Origin: Marinilactibacillus sp. Marseille-P9653
GTDB lineage: Bacteria > Bacillota > Bacilli > Lactobacillales > Carnobacteriaceae_A
Length of the DNA stretch: 64,000 nucleotides
Direction: 5' to 3'
Assembly (NCBI RefSeq): GCF_916618885.1
Contig: NZ_CAKAKH010000001.1
Coordinates: 1,475,005 to 1,539,004 of the forward strand
The position numbers were made by a program, and so were the translations under genes. Position 1 is the first letter of the stretch, and each line of letters opens with the position of its first letter. The notes below the pieces were generated by a model. That model had not been told where the DNA came from and ran no database searches. It worked only from the letters and a program-made list of their open reading frames with translations. Positions 17,264 to 24,709 of the stretch are shown piece after piece.

Positions 17264-18049
17264 TTGAGATATGAGCGGACAAGAATAAAAAAGGCTATCG
17301 TTAGTAGGCTAAAAGAGGATAGGGATATTATCGGTATATACTTAGGTGGGTCCTTAGCAAAGGGTACGGAAGATGCGTTTTCAGATATCGACTTGAGAAT
17401 CGTAATAGAAGAGGGTGCTTCAAAACAGGATAAACTGACAGAACTGATAGAAGATCGAAAAGATGTTCTGTTTATAGAATCTTGGTTTCCGTCTTTTGCG
17501 GTTATCCATTTTGACTGTTTTGTAAAATTAGATCTTTTTGTCTACTACCAAAGTCAATTAGATGCAGATATATGGTTAAAAGAAATTAAAATCTTAAAGG
17601 ATACTAAAGGAATCTTGGAAAAGTTGAAAAATGATTCTGAAAAGTTAACATACTTACCCACTCAAGAAGAGTTCGAAGCAATCGTATATAAGTACTTAGC
17701 ACATTTTCATGAGTTATATAGAAGATACCAGCGTAAGGAATATCATTATGTTCAGCAAAGTTTTTTATCGATGCAGCATTGCCTGGTCTCGCTTTATCAT
17801 ATTCATTTAGGTATTCCGGCCAATAGTCCTGATGACTGGAGTAAATACGAAGGGGAGAGAAGCCTATTAACTCCAGACAAGCAAGTGTACCTCCTGAAAC
17901 TGTCTCAAACCACCTACGATCAGATCACTAGTACTTTAGATTCTTTAAATAAAGTAATGGAACGGGTAGCTAAAGAGATCGCTGAAACAAATCATTTAAA
18001 TTTCAAGCAGGACTTGTTTTCTAAAGCAACCGAACTCGTTGATTTTTGA
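17264..18049 (+). CDS. Nucleotidyltransferase-domain protein
   Basis: A 261-residue protein with an N-terminal MNT-type nucleotidyltransferase fold. GGSLAKG (about residues 29-35) is followed 10 residues later by DIDLR, the metal-binding DxD. The C-terminal half is helical. This is the layout of aminoglycoside or lincosamide nucleotidyltransferase-like proteins of the Firmicutes. Whether it modifies an antibiotic cannot be told, and many relatives have no resistance phenotype. The TTG start has a perfect AAAGGAGG site. Confidence 0.75.
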   Translation: MRYERTRIKKAIVSRLKEDRDIIGIYLGGSLAKGTEDAFSDIDLRIVIEEGASKQDKLTELIEDRKDVLFIESWFPSFAVIHFDCFVKLDLFVYYQSQLDADIWLKEIKILKDTKGILEKLKNDSEKLTYLPTQEEFEAIVYKYLAHFHELYRRYQRKEYHYVQQSFLSMQHCLVSLYHIHLGIPANSPDDWSKYEGERSLLTPDKQVYLLKLSQTTYDQITSTLDSLNKVMERVAKEIAETNHLNFKQDLFSKATELVDF

Positions 18050-18082
18050 GTAAAAATCACTATAGGAGACTTCTCTTAAAAA

Positions 18083-18110
18083 TTGACAGTGTTATGTAAT
18101 ATGATATACT
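18083..18110 (+). promoter_or_regulatory. Promoter of antisense RNA 2
   Basis: Consensus TTGACA and TATACT are separated by 16 bases. This is among the strongest promoters visible in the window. There is no gene downstream on this strand, only the antisense RNA. Confidence 0.8.
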
Positions 18111-18116
18111 AGAATT

Positions 18117-18149
18117 GAAAAAGAGCCTTGCCTGAACAAGACTCTTTCC
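18117..18149 (-). terminator. Terminator of the toxin transcript, locus 2
   Basis: AAAGAG-C-CTTG pairs with CAAG-A-CTCTTT. On the minus strand the stem is followed by five U. It is also the 5' hairpin of the antisense RNA. Confidence 0.7.
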
Positions 18150-18190
18150 ATAAGCCGTTTACTGACGGTGACCATATGAATTGAGCGATC

Positions 18191-18230
18191 AAACCGTCCT
18201 TTAACTCTCCAAAGTCAGGACGGTTTTTTT
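18191..18230 (+). terminator. Terminator of antisense RNA 2
   Basis: AAACCGTCCT pairs with AGGACGGTTT and is followed by T residues, seven bases before the toxin stop codon on the other strand. Confidence 0.85.
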
Positions 18231-18236
18231 GTGTCT

Positions 18237-18335
18237 TCATTTATCTTTTTTATTGATATTGATGACAAGAGAAATCATAGCAATGACGAACATGCCAAAT
18301 CCCATCATCAGTTGCAAGGCTTCGGTAACACTCAA
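18237..18335 (-). CDS. Putative holin-like small hydrophobic toxin, locus 2 (32 residues)
   Basis: A 32-residue peptide starting at TTG: MSVTEALQLMMGFG, one hydrophobic helix to about residue 26, then NINKKDK. Eight of the first nine residues match the locus 1 peptide (MSVAEALQL versus MSVTEALQL). The purine-rich AGAAAGAAGAAG upstream may act as a weak ribosome site. The start overlaps the stop of a 14-residue upstream frame (TTGA), so translation may be coupled. It is a type I toxin candidate by family resemblance and by the convergent RNA. Confidence 0.78.
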   Translation of the reverse strand: MSVTEALQLMMGFGMFVIAMISLVININKKDK

Positions 18336-18376
18336 TCAGGCTTCTTCTTTCTGAAAAATGGACTATAGCACCGCAT
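18332..18376 (-). CDS. Short upstream reading frame overlapping toxin 2 (14 residues)
   Basis: The ATG at 18376 follows a near-perfect AGGAGGTGG site. The frame encodes MRCYSPFFRKKKPD and its TGA overlaps the toxin TTG in TTGA. The strong ribosome site belongs to this frame rather than to the toxin, which points to coupled or leader-controlled toxin translation. Confidence 0.55.
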   Translation of the reverse strand: MRCYSPFFRKKKPD

Positions 18377-18424
18377 AGTGCCACCTCCTAAATAAAAGCC
18401 ACCGTCAGAACTTCTTACAAATCC

Positions 18425-18452
18425 ATTATAGCAAACACACGTTCGAAATCAA
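18425..18452 (-). promoter_or_regulatory. Promoter of toxin transcript 2
   Basis: On the minus strand TTGATT and TATAAT are separated by 16 bases, placing the transcript start about 10 bases before the CTGACGGTGGC leader motif. Confidence 0.7.
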
Positions 18453-18572
18453 GCGATATCTCAAAGTGTTTTGTAACAGAAAAACTAAATCGTAAATAAT
18501 GATTCTGGTTTTTCATAAATAGTGTTAGAATTGAATTAGAAATACTATGTAGGAAGAGGAGAATTAGATTAT

Positions 18573-21464
18573 ATGAGCTTTAAGTCATTGGAAACCAAAG
18601 AACTAGCCGATATTCAATCAGTCGGAACACTTTACGAACATGAAGAAACAGGCGCAAAGGTCCTTTATCTGAAGAATGATGATTCAAATAAATCTTTTAC
18701 CATCGGATTCAAGACACCGCCTTATAATGATAACGGGATTGCCCATATTCTAGAGCATTCTGTTTTGAATGGGTCGAAGAAGTATCCTTCTAAAGAACCC
18801 TTTGTAGAGTTGATTAAAGGATCTCTGAATACATTCGTGAATGCAATGACGTTTTCGGATAAAACGATTTATCCTGTCGCTTCTACAAATCAAAAAGACT
18901 TCAAACATCTTATGGGTGTTTATCTTGACGCAGTATTCCAGCCTAATTTATATACGGATGAACAAATACTAGAACAAGAAGGCTGGCATTATCATTTAGA
19001 GAACGCAGAAGACGATTTGATTTATAAAGGCGTCGTTTATAATGAGATGAAAGGGGCAACCGCTTCTCCTGAGAGACAAGTATATCAGAACTTGATCAGT
19101 CATCTGTACCCAGAAAGTATCTACAGTTATGAGTCAGGCGGAGAACCACAAGCGATCCCTAGTTTAACTCAAAAAGAATTTGTTGAATTCCATCAAAACT
19201 ATTATCACCCAAGTAATTCGTTAACGATTTTATATGGTGATTTAGATATAGATGAAGCTTTTTCAGCCCTTGAATCTTATTTCTCAGGAATGGGCCGCAA
19301 AGATATTGTTGATTTAACGATGGATGCAACTGAACCCACTCAAAAATCTTACGAAGGAACGTATTCGATTACTGAAGGGGATACGCCTGAAGGAAAAGAC
19401 TTCTTGGCTCTAGGATGGCACGTGGCTTCTCAAGATCATCCTTTAGATAAGTATGGACTAGAAGTTTTACAAGAGATTTTATTCGGAAATAATCAGTCCC
19501 CGCTTAAAAAAGCATTACTGGATGCAGAAATCGGTGGAGATATTGACGGAGACGTGGATGATATTGGTTTTCCAACAGCCTTTACGATTCTAGCTAAATA
19601 TTCTGATACAGCTAAAATGGATCAATTAAAAGAAGTTGTAGAAGAAACGTTATCAATCCTTGTCAAAGATGGCATTGATCAAGAACTTATTGATGGAGCA
19701 TTGAACAAAATTACCTTCCAAACAAAAGAAGCCGCTATATCAGAAGATAATCCGCGTGGTGTCATTTATGCTATACGTTCTTTGAGTACATGGCTATATG
19801 AAGAAAATCCATTTGTAAATCTTGAGTTTTCAACTTACTTGGATCAGTTAAAAGAACTTGCTACTGAAGGATATTTTGAAAAACTTATTTCCGATAAACT
19901 ATTAGAAAACACGTTCCGAGTAGAAGTGGCCTTAAAAGCTGAACCGGGTAAAAATGATAAGCTGGAAGCCGAAACTCTAGAAAAATTACAAGAGTACAAA
20001 GCTCAACTTTCTGAGGATGAAATCAAGGCAATCGTTACGAAAACGAACGCCTTAATCGAACGCCAAGAAACGCCAGATCGTCCGGAAGATCTAGCTAAAA
20101 TCCCTACTTTAACAAGAGAAGATTTAAGTACTGAAGTAGAAGACTATCCATTAGTATCTTCGACTATTTTCGAACAGTCTAAGTTCTATCATGCTGAGCA
20201 GTTCACTTCAGGAATCGATTATATTAGCCTGTATTTTGATATCAGCGACTTCAAACAAGAAGCGTATCCATTACTAGGATATTTAAGTAAACTACTCAGT
20301 AGACTAGGGACAGACCATTTAGACGTAGCGACCCTTCAACGTCAAAGCGATTTACACACTGGTGGTATTTACGCAACAATCGATATATTTGAGAACAAAA
20401 ATGGTGAAGTAAAACCTCACTTTGTTATAAGAGGGAAAGGTTTAGAAGACTTTTCGGAAAAAGTGATTGAACTGATGCATGAGATTATTGCGCACACTCA
20501 ATTCACTGATAGCTCGGAGATGCTGAAAATCACTCAAAGCTCGATTTCTAACTTTGAAAATGCTGTTAACTATAGAGCCCATGTATTGGCTGCTAATAGA
20601 GCTTTGAGCCAAGTTAAACCTGCTTCTAAATTAAACGAGCTAGCTGGTGGCATCGATCAGTTTGGACACTTGAAAACCATTCGTGATCAATTGAAATCAG
20701 AAGAGACTGAAGAATTAACGGAACAGTTGAAATCATTACTAAATACAATGCTTAATAAACAAAGAGTCACGGTCTTGTACGTCGGTGAAAGCGAACGTGT
20801 AGAGCCCATTAAAGCTCAATTAGAGTCATCTTTTGCTGAGGTAGAAGATTCTAAAATAGGGGATGCCGTTCAATTCGTTCCTGGAGAACTTGTTAAAGAA
20901 GCTTATGTTACGGCACAGGATGTAAACTATGTGGGTACTGCAGCTGACGCTTCAGACAAATTGCCATTTAACGGCACGACTAGTGTATTAGGTACCGTCT
21001 TCCGTTTTGATTATTTATGGAATGAGATTCGCGTAAAAGGTGGGGCGTATGGTTCACTGTACAATCACCGTAGAAACGGAAGCTTTGCGCTTGGGTCATA
21101 TCGAGATCCAAATATTGGTAAAACCTTGGAGATCTACAAGAAATTATCAAATTTTGTAGATAAACTCTCGTTATCTGAGACAGAATTGGTTAAATATATT
21201 ATAGGAACCATGAGTCCCTTAGAACAACCAAACTCGGCATTCAGTAAAGGACTCATTGCTTTCGAACGATTCAATCGAGGCATTAAGCAAGCAGAAATTC
21301 AGAAACTAAAACAAGAAATTTTAGCTACAACTTCAGAAGACTTGGCTTCACTAGCAACTGAGTACAGCAAAGTACTGGAAGATAGTACAGTTGTCGTCAT
21401 TGGGAACAAAACACAAATAGAAAAAGAAAAAGACTTGTTTGATAAAGTCATTGAACTTTACTAA
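18573..21464 (+). CDS. M16C-family zinc metallopeptidase (presequence protease/insulinase-like)
   Basis: A 963-residue single-chain M16C peptidase with two M16 halves. The inverted zinc motif HILEH is at about residues 58-62, with the downstream YNEMKGA glutamate as third ligand. The C-terminal half carries the substrate-binding RVKGGAYG block. No signal peptide is visible, so it probably acts on peptides in the cytoplasm. AGGAAGAGGAG precedes the ATG. It is monocistronic with a strong terminator. Confidence 0.93.
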   Translation: MSFKSLETKELADIQSVGTLYEHEETGAKVLYLKNDDSNKSFTIGFKTPPYNDNGIAHILEHSVLNGSKKYPSKEPFVELIKGSLNTFVNAMTFSDKTIYPVASTNQKDFKHLMGVYLDAVFQPNLYTDEQILEQEGWHYHLENAEDDLIYKGVVYNEMKGATASPERQVYQNLISHLYPESIYSYESGGEPQAIPSLTQKEFVEFHQNYYHPSNSLTILYGDLDIDEAFSALESYFSGMGRKDIVDLTMDATEPTQKSYEGTYSITEGDTPEGKDFLALGWHVASQDHPLDKYGLEVLQEILFGNNQSPLKKALLDAEIGGDIDGDVDDIGFPTAFTILAKYSDTAKMDQLKEVVEETLSILVKDGIDQELIDGALNKITFQTKEAAISEDNPRGVIYAIRSLSTWLYEENPFVNLEFSTYLDQLKELATEGYFEKLISDKLLENTFRVEVALKAEPGKNDKLEAETLEKLQEYKAQLSEDEIKAIVTKTNALIERQETPDRPEDLAKIPTLTREDLSTEVEDYPLVSSTIFEQSKFYHAEQFTSGIDYISLYFDISDFKQEAYPLLGYLSKLLSRLGTDHLDVATLQRQSDLHTGGIYATIDIFENKNGEVKPHFVIRGKGLEDFSEKVIELMHEIIAHTQFTDSSEMLKITQSSISNFENAVNYRAHVLAANRALSQVKPASKLNELAGGIDQFGHLKTIRDQLKSEETEELTEQLKSLLNTMLNKQRVTVLYVGESERVEPIKAQLESSFAEVEDSKIGDAVQFVPGELVKEAYVTAQDVNYVGTAADASDKLPFNGTTSVLGTVFRFDYLWNEIRVKGGAYGSLYNHRRNGSFALGSYRDPNIGKTLEIYKKLSNFVDKLSLSETELVKYIIGTMSPLEQPNSAFSKGLIAFERFNRGIKQAEIQKLKQEILATTSEDLASLATEYSKVLEDSTVVVIGNKTQIEKEKDLFDKVIELY

Positions 21465-21477
21465 GAAAATATCTCGA

Positions 21478-21508
21478 GACGACCTTCTTAATCGGAGGTC
21501 GTCTTTTT
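21478..21508 (+). terminator. Rho-independent terminator after the M16C peptidase
   Basis: GACGACCT pairs with AGGTCGTC, followed by TTTTT. Confidence 0.9.
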
Positions 21509-21749
21509 GTGTTTGATTACTTACAAAAGAGTGAAGAGGAGTGTCTAGATAGAATAATTAAAAGAGAGGTGACCAAGTTGGTATGAAAGGGAACCATGTG
21601 TTACGGTTAAGTTGGTCTTAAGGTGGCGGCGGAGAATGGCTCGCCTATAATAAGTTTGATAAGACAACTTAACGATAAGCAAAACCACAAAACATTGTAT
21701 TTATAAAGGAGTGATTGTATATTTACACTAGGGAGAAAATGGATAGGTT
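21509..21749 (+). other. Non-coding stretch with a possible disrupted gene start
   Basis: No complete gene is present. AAAGGAGTGATTG at about 21704-21716 looks like a ribosome site with a start codon, and the frame (beginning MYIYTREKMDR) runs straight into the left end of the insertion sequence. It may be the stub of a gene cut by the element, but the remainder is not recognisable on the other side. Confidence 0.35.
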
Positions 21750-21779
21750 ACACTCAGTTGGACAGAAAAGATAAGGTGT
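21750..21779 (+). repeat. Left terminal inverted repeat of the IS element
   Basis: It begins ACACTCAGTTGGACAG and ends ATAAGGTGT. About 23 of 30 positions match the right end. The outermost one or two bases of the element are not certain. Confidence 0.7.
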
Positions 21780-21815
21780 GTATACTAAACACAACATACA
21801 CAGGAGGAATCTATC

Positions 21816-22109
21816 ATGTCTACTCGTCGTCCACGTCGAACTTATACAGAAGAATTTAAGAAACAAATTGTTGATTTACACAAAGCAGGAAAATCAAGAA
21901 AAGGAATCATAGAAGAATATGATCTTACAGGATCGGCTTTTGACAAATGGGTACGTCAACATAGTCAAACCGGTTCATTCAAAGAAAGAGATAACTTAAC
22001 ACCTGAACAGAAAGAATTGAAAGAATTAAGGAAAGCAAATACCCAGCTTAAGATGGAAAATGATATTTTAAAGCAAGCGGCGCTGATATTCGGGCGAAAG
22101 TCGAAGTAA
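21816..22109 (+). CDS. IS3-family transposase OrfA
   Basis: A 97-residue protein. The N-terminal helix-turn-helix (RTYTEEFKKQIVDLHKAGKS, then GSAFDKWVRQH) binds the element ends. It is followed by a leucine-zipper helix (KELRKANTQLKMENDILKQA, about residues 69-88). An AGGAGG site precedes the ATG. Confidence 0.92.
   Translation: MSTRRPRRTYTEEFKKQIVDLHKAGKSRKGIIEEYDLTGSAFDKWVRQHSQTGSFKERDNLTPEQKELKELRKANTQLKMENDILKQAALIFGRKSK
22067..22073 (+). promoter_or_regulatory. Programmed -1 frameshift site of the IS element
   Basis: T-TTA-AAG in the orfA frame is a classic X-XXY-YYZ slippery heptamer at the end of the leucine zipper. After slippage the frame reads on without a stop (A-S-G-A-D-I-R-A-K) into orfB, which gives the OrfAB transposase fusion of about 394 residues. 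Confidence 0.75.
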
Positions 22110-22144
22110 TCAAACGCAACAAACATAACTATTCTATATCAGCG

Positions 22145-22999
22145 ATGTGCCGTGCCCTTAAGATCAGTAGAGGATCTTATTATTACGAAGTAATAAAGAA
22201 AGAAAGTGACGCGGAACTCGAACAAGCGATTATTGAAGAGTTTGCCAAAAGCAAAAACAATTATGGCACGCGTAAACTGAAGAAAAGATTGAAGAAGCGT
22301 GCGTTTATCGTATCTCGTCGGAGAATTGGACACATTATGAAAAAGTTTCATCTGGTGTCCAAGTATGATAAACCATCATACAAACCACAAAAGAGTGGAG
22401 TCAATCAAGCGAAGATTGAAAACGCATTGAACCGTGAGTTCAATCCGAAAGAGCCGATGAAAGCTATCGTCACGGACTTGACCTATGTCAAAGTTGCCAA
22501 TAAGTGGTTCTATGTTTGTTTTATTTTAGACTTGTTTAACCGCGAGATCATCGGGTATTCTGCTGGTCCCACTAAGACAGCTGACTTAGTCCTGCAGGCT
22601 CTCGCTACAGTTAAGGGTGATTTACATACGGTCAACGTGTTCCATACTGACCGGGGAAAAGAATTCGACAACCATACTATTGATGAGTTACTGGATACCT
22701 TTGATATTGTGCGCTCGTTAAGTAGAAAAGGGAATCCTTACGACAATGCCGTAGCGGAGTCCACGTATAAATCATTTAAGTTTGAATTTGTCTACGACAA
22801 CACATTCCATACACTCTATGAACTGCAGGTCCAACTTATGGACTACGTCCATTGGTGGAATCATTTTCGCCCACATGGATCATTGGACTACGAATCTCCT
22901 ATCGATTATCGAAAAGATTGGGAACAGGAACAGTCTGAAATGGAAGTCTGCAAATCCGTTGTTCCCCAGCTGGTCGAAACTAGCCTCTCATTCAGTTAG
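22145..22999 (+). CDS. IS3-family transposase OrfB (catalytic part)
   Basis: 284 residues from the first ATG, but the frame is open back to the slippery site, so the true product is the OrfAB fusion. An HTH_21-type segment is followed by the DDE integrase core: VTDLTYV (first Asp), HTDRGKEF (second Asp) and the NAVAESTYKSFK glutamate. The sequence is intact, with the terminal HFRPHGSLDYESP block typical of the family. Confidence 0.93.
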   Translation: MCRALKISRGSYYYEVIKKESDAELEQAIIEEFAKSKNNYGTRKLKKRLKKRAFIVSRRRIGHIMKKFHLVSKYDKPSYKPQKSGVNQAKIENALNREFNPKEPMKAIVTDLTYVKVANKWFYVCFILDLFNREIIGYSAGPTKTADLVLQALATVKGDLHTVNVFHTDRGKEFDNHTIDELLDTFDIVRSLSRKGNPYDNAVAESTYKSFKFEFVYDNTFHTLYELQVQLMDYVHWWNHFRPHGSLDYESPIDYRKDWEQEQSEMEVCKSVVPQLVETSLSFS

Positions 23000-23033
23000 A
23001 GAGGCAAAAGGAAAGTGAACTCAATCATCATTT

Positions 23034-23063
23034 ACACCTTATAATTTTTGTTCAAAAAAGTGT
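23034..23063 (-). repeat. Right terminal inverted repeat of the IS element
   Basis: Read from outside on the minus strand it begins ACACTTTTTTGAACA and ends ATAAGGTGT, mirroring the left end. It abuts TTGACA at 23063-23068. Confidence 0.7.
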
Positions 23064-23135
23064 TGACATACCAAATTATTGTATCACTATTAAGATTAAG
23101 ATGAATAGTTAAAGCGAAAATGATACTATTAAGAT
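23063..23135 (+). promoter_or_regulatory. Control region of the restriction-modification genes
   Basis: TTGACA at 23063-23068 touches the IS right end. ACTATTAAGAT occurs twice (23086-23096 and 23125-23135), 39 bases apart, and an inverted copy AATAGT lies between them. The position in front of the methylase suggests an operator or promoter, perhaps with the IS supplying the -35 box. This is inference. Confidence 0.4.
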
Positions 23136-23167
23136 AGATAATAGAGTGCGATGTTAGGATGGTAAGC

Positions 23168-24709
23168 ATGTTAGATATAGAAGAAACAAAAGCGTTAATG
23201 AATACAGATCATAATCAAAACACCATATTAGATGCTGTGATTAAAAATACAGATAATTATTTAGATTCAAAAAGTAAAGTTGAGAAAAAAGAAATCGGTC
23301 AATTTTTCACTTCAAAGGAAACCGCGTTGTACATGGCAGAAATGTTCACAATTCCAGATAAATCTGTGCAAAAGATATTAGATCCAGGAACAGGAACAGG
23401 AGTTTTGTCTGTTGCTTTAATTGAAAAATTGCAAAAAAATGACATCGAAAGAATAGAATTAACTTGTTATGAGAATGATTCTACAATTTTACCAATCCTT
23501 AAAGAGAATTTAGAAATTGCAACGAGAAAAAGTAGGATTGATTTAGTCGTAAATATCCATGAAGAAAATTATATACTCAGCCAAAGCGATGATTTTAACA
23601 ATTCCATATTTGAAAATAATAATCCTACTAAGTACGATATGATAATTGGCAATCCTCCGTATAAAAAGATTAATAAGAATGCTGAAGAGGCAGTATGTAT
23701 GAAGAAAGTATGTCACGGAGCTCCAAACCTATATTTTCTATTCACCTCTATGAGTATTTTTAATTTAGCTAAGGATGGACAGTTAGTATATATTATTCCA
23801 AGATCATGGACATCAGGGACATACTTTAAATCATTTCGTGAGTATTTAATACAAAACAGTAACATTGAGCAGATGCATCTTTTTGTTAGTAGAGACAAAG
23901 TTTTTGAAAAGGAAAAAGTATTGCAAGAAACTATGATTCTTAAATTAAATAAAAAAGATAAGCATAAGGAAAATATTGTAATAACATCATCAGCTAACAA
24001 TAGTGATTTTCATAATTTAAAAACATTAACTGTTCCGTATGACGAGATAGTTGTTGGTGAGCAAAAATACGTTTTTTTAATAACTTCAAAAGAGGAAGCA
24101 AAAGTTGTAGAAAAAATTAATAGCTTTGAACACACATTACCCCTTCTAGGATTAAAGATGAAAACAGGGATTACTGTAGATTTTCGAAATAGAGATGAAC
24201 TAAGGAATAGTCCTGAAAGCAATACAGTTCCATTATTTTATTCATCGCATATCAAGAATGGGGAAGTTGTTTTTCCAATCGAAAAGGATAATCAGTTTAT
24301 TACTAAAGAAAAAGCTGGCCTAATTCAAAAGAACAAAAATTATTTGTTTGTAAAAAGATTTACAAGTAAGGAAGAAAAGAGAAGACTGCAGTCGGGGATA
24401 TACTTACGTGCAAAATTCCCAGAATATGAGTATATAAGTACGCAAAATAAAATTAATTTCATCGACTTTAAAAACGGTGAGGATATGGATGATATCCTAG
24501 TATATGGATTATTTGTGATTTTTAATTCGTCTATTTACGACGCGTACTACAGAATTCTAAATGGTTCTACTCAAGTAAATGCAACTGAAATAAATAACAT
24601 GCCAATTCCCTCTATAAATCAAATCAGAAAAATGGGTATAGAACTAAAGAAATTAAATAATCTGTCAGAAAAAACATGTGACATTATATTGGAGGAACTG
24701 AATGACTAA
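23168..24709 (+). CDS. N6-adenine DNA methyltransferase of a BsuBI/PstI-like restriction system
   Basis: A 513-residue methylase. An N-terminal KKEIGQFFTSKETALYMAEMF block leads to the AdoMet motif I LDPGTGTG (about residues 72-79) and the catalytic motif IV NPPY (about 162-165). The C-terminal half is a target-recognition region. It protects the host sites from the endonuclease whose gene overlaps its end by 8 bases. The ATG at 23168 is preferred because the ATG at 23159 lies inside the likely ribosome site. Base composition is much more AT-rich than in the core genes, a sign of transfer. CTGCAG specificity is suggested only by its partner. Confidence 0.88.
   Translation: MLDIEETKALMNTDHNQNTILDAVIKNTDNYLDSKSKVEKKEIGQFFTSKETALYMAEMFTIPDKSVQKILDPGTGTGVLSVALIEKLQKNDIERIELTCYENDSTILPILKENLEIATRKSRIDLVVNIHEENYILSQSDDFNNSIFENNNPTKYDMIIGNPPYKKINKNAEEAVCMKKVCHGAPNLYFLFTSMSIFNLAKDGQLVYIIPRSWTSGTYFKSFREYLIQNSNIEQMHLFVSRDKVFEKEKVLQETMILKLNKKDKHKENIVITSSANNSDFHNLKTLTVPYDEIVVGEQKYVFLITSKEEAKVVEKINSFEHTLPLLGLKMKTGITVDFRNRDELRNSPESNTVPLFYSSHIKNGEVVFPIEKDNQFITKEKAGLIQKNKNYLFVKRFTSKEEKRRLQSGIYLRAKFPEYEYISTQNKINFIDFKNGEDMDDILVYGLFVIFNSSIYDAYYRILNGSTQVNATEINNMPIPSINQIRKMGIELKKLNNLSEKTCDIILEELND

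Larger units (their letters stand above)
18117..18230 (+). ncRNA. Predicted antisense (antitoxin) RNA, locus 2, about 114 nt
   Basis: This RNA is bounded by the TTGACA/TATACT promoter and a strong terminator (18191-18230). It is complementary to the 3' end of the toxin transcript but does not cover the toxin coding region. It contains CTGACGGTGAC, nearly the same motif as in the toxin leader (CTGACGGTGGC). The layout matches locus 1. RNA ends are estimates. Confidence 0.72.
18164..18406. repeat. Inverted repeat flanking toxin-like locus 2
   Basis: On the plus strand GACGGTGAC (18164-18172) and GCCACCGTC (18398-18406) are complementary with one G-U pair. The pairing extends to 11 bp when one more base pair on each side of the CTG/CAG edge is counted. 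The arms lie at the 5' and 3' ends of the predicted toxin mRNA. Confidence 0.72.
21750..23063 (+). mobile_element. IS3-family insertion sequence
   Basis: About 1.3 kb, with two overlapping frames (orfA, orfB), a frameshift site and imperfect 30-bp terminal repeats. Both frames are intact, so the element may be active. A clear flanking target duplication was not found, which may reflect age, rearrangement or slightly wrong end coordinates. It forms the left border of the defence island. Confidence 0.85.

Noticed and set aside
21590-21680. Possible third toxin-like locus (GGTGGCGGCGG and CCTATAATAAG)
   Set aside because: No MSVxEALxLM-type peptide, no overlapping leader frame and no convergent promoter/terminator pair were found on either strand.
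21746-23067. Target-site duplication of the IS3 element
   Set aside because: The bases next to the two terminal repeats (GGTT on the left, TGAC on the right) do not match, so no duplication is claimed.
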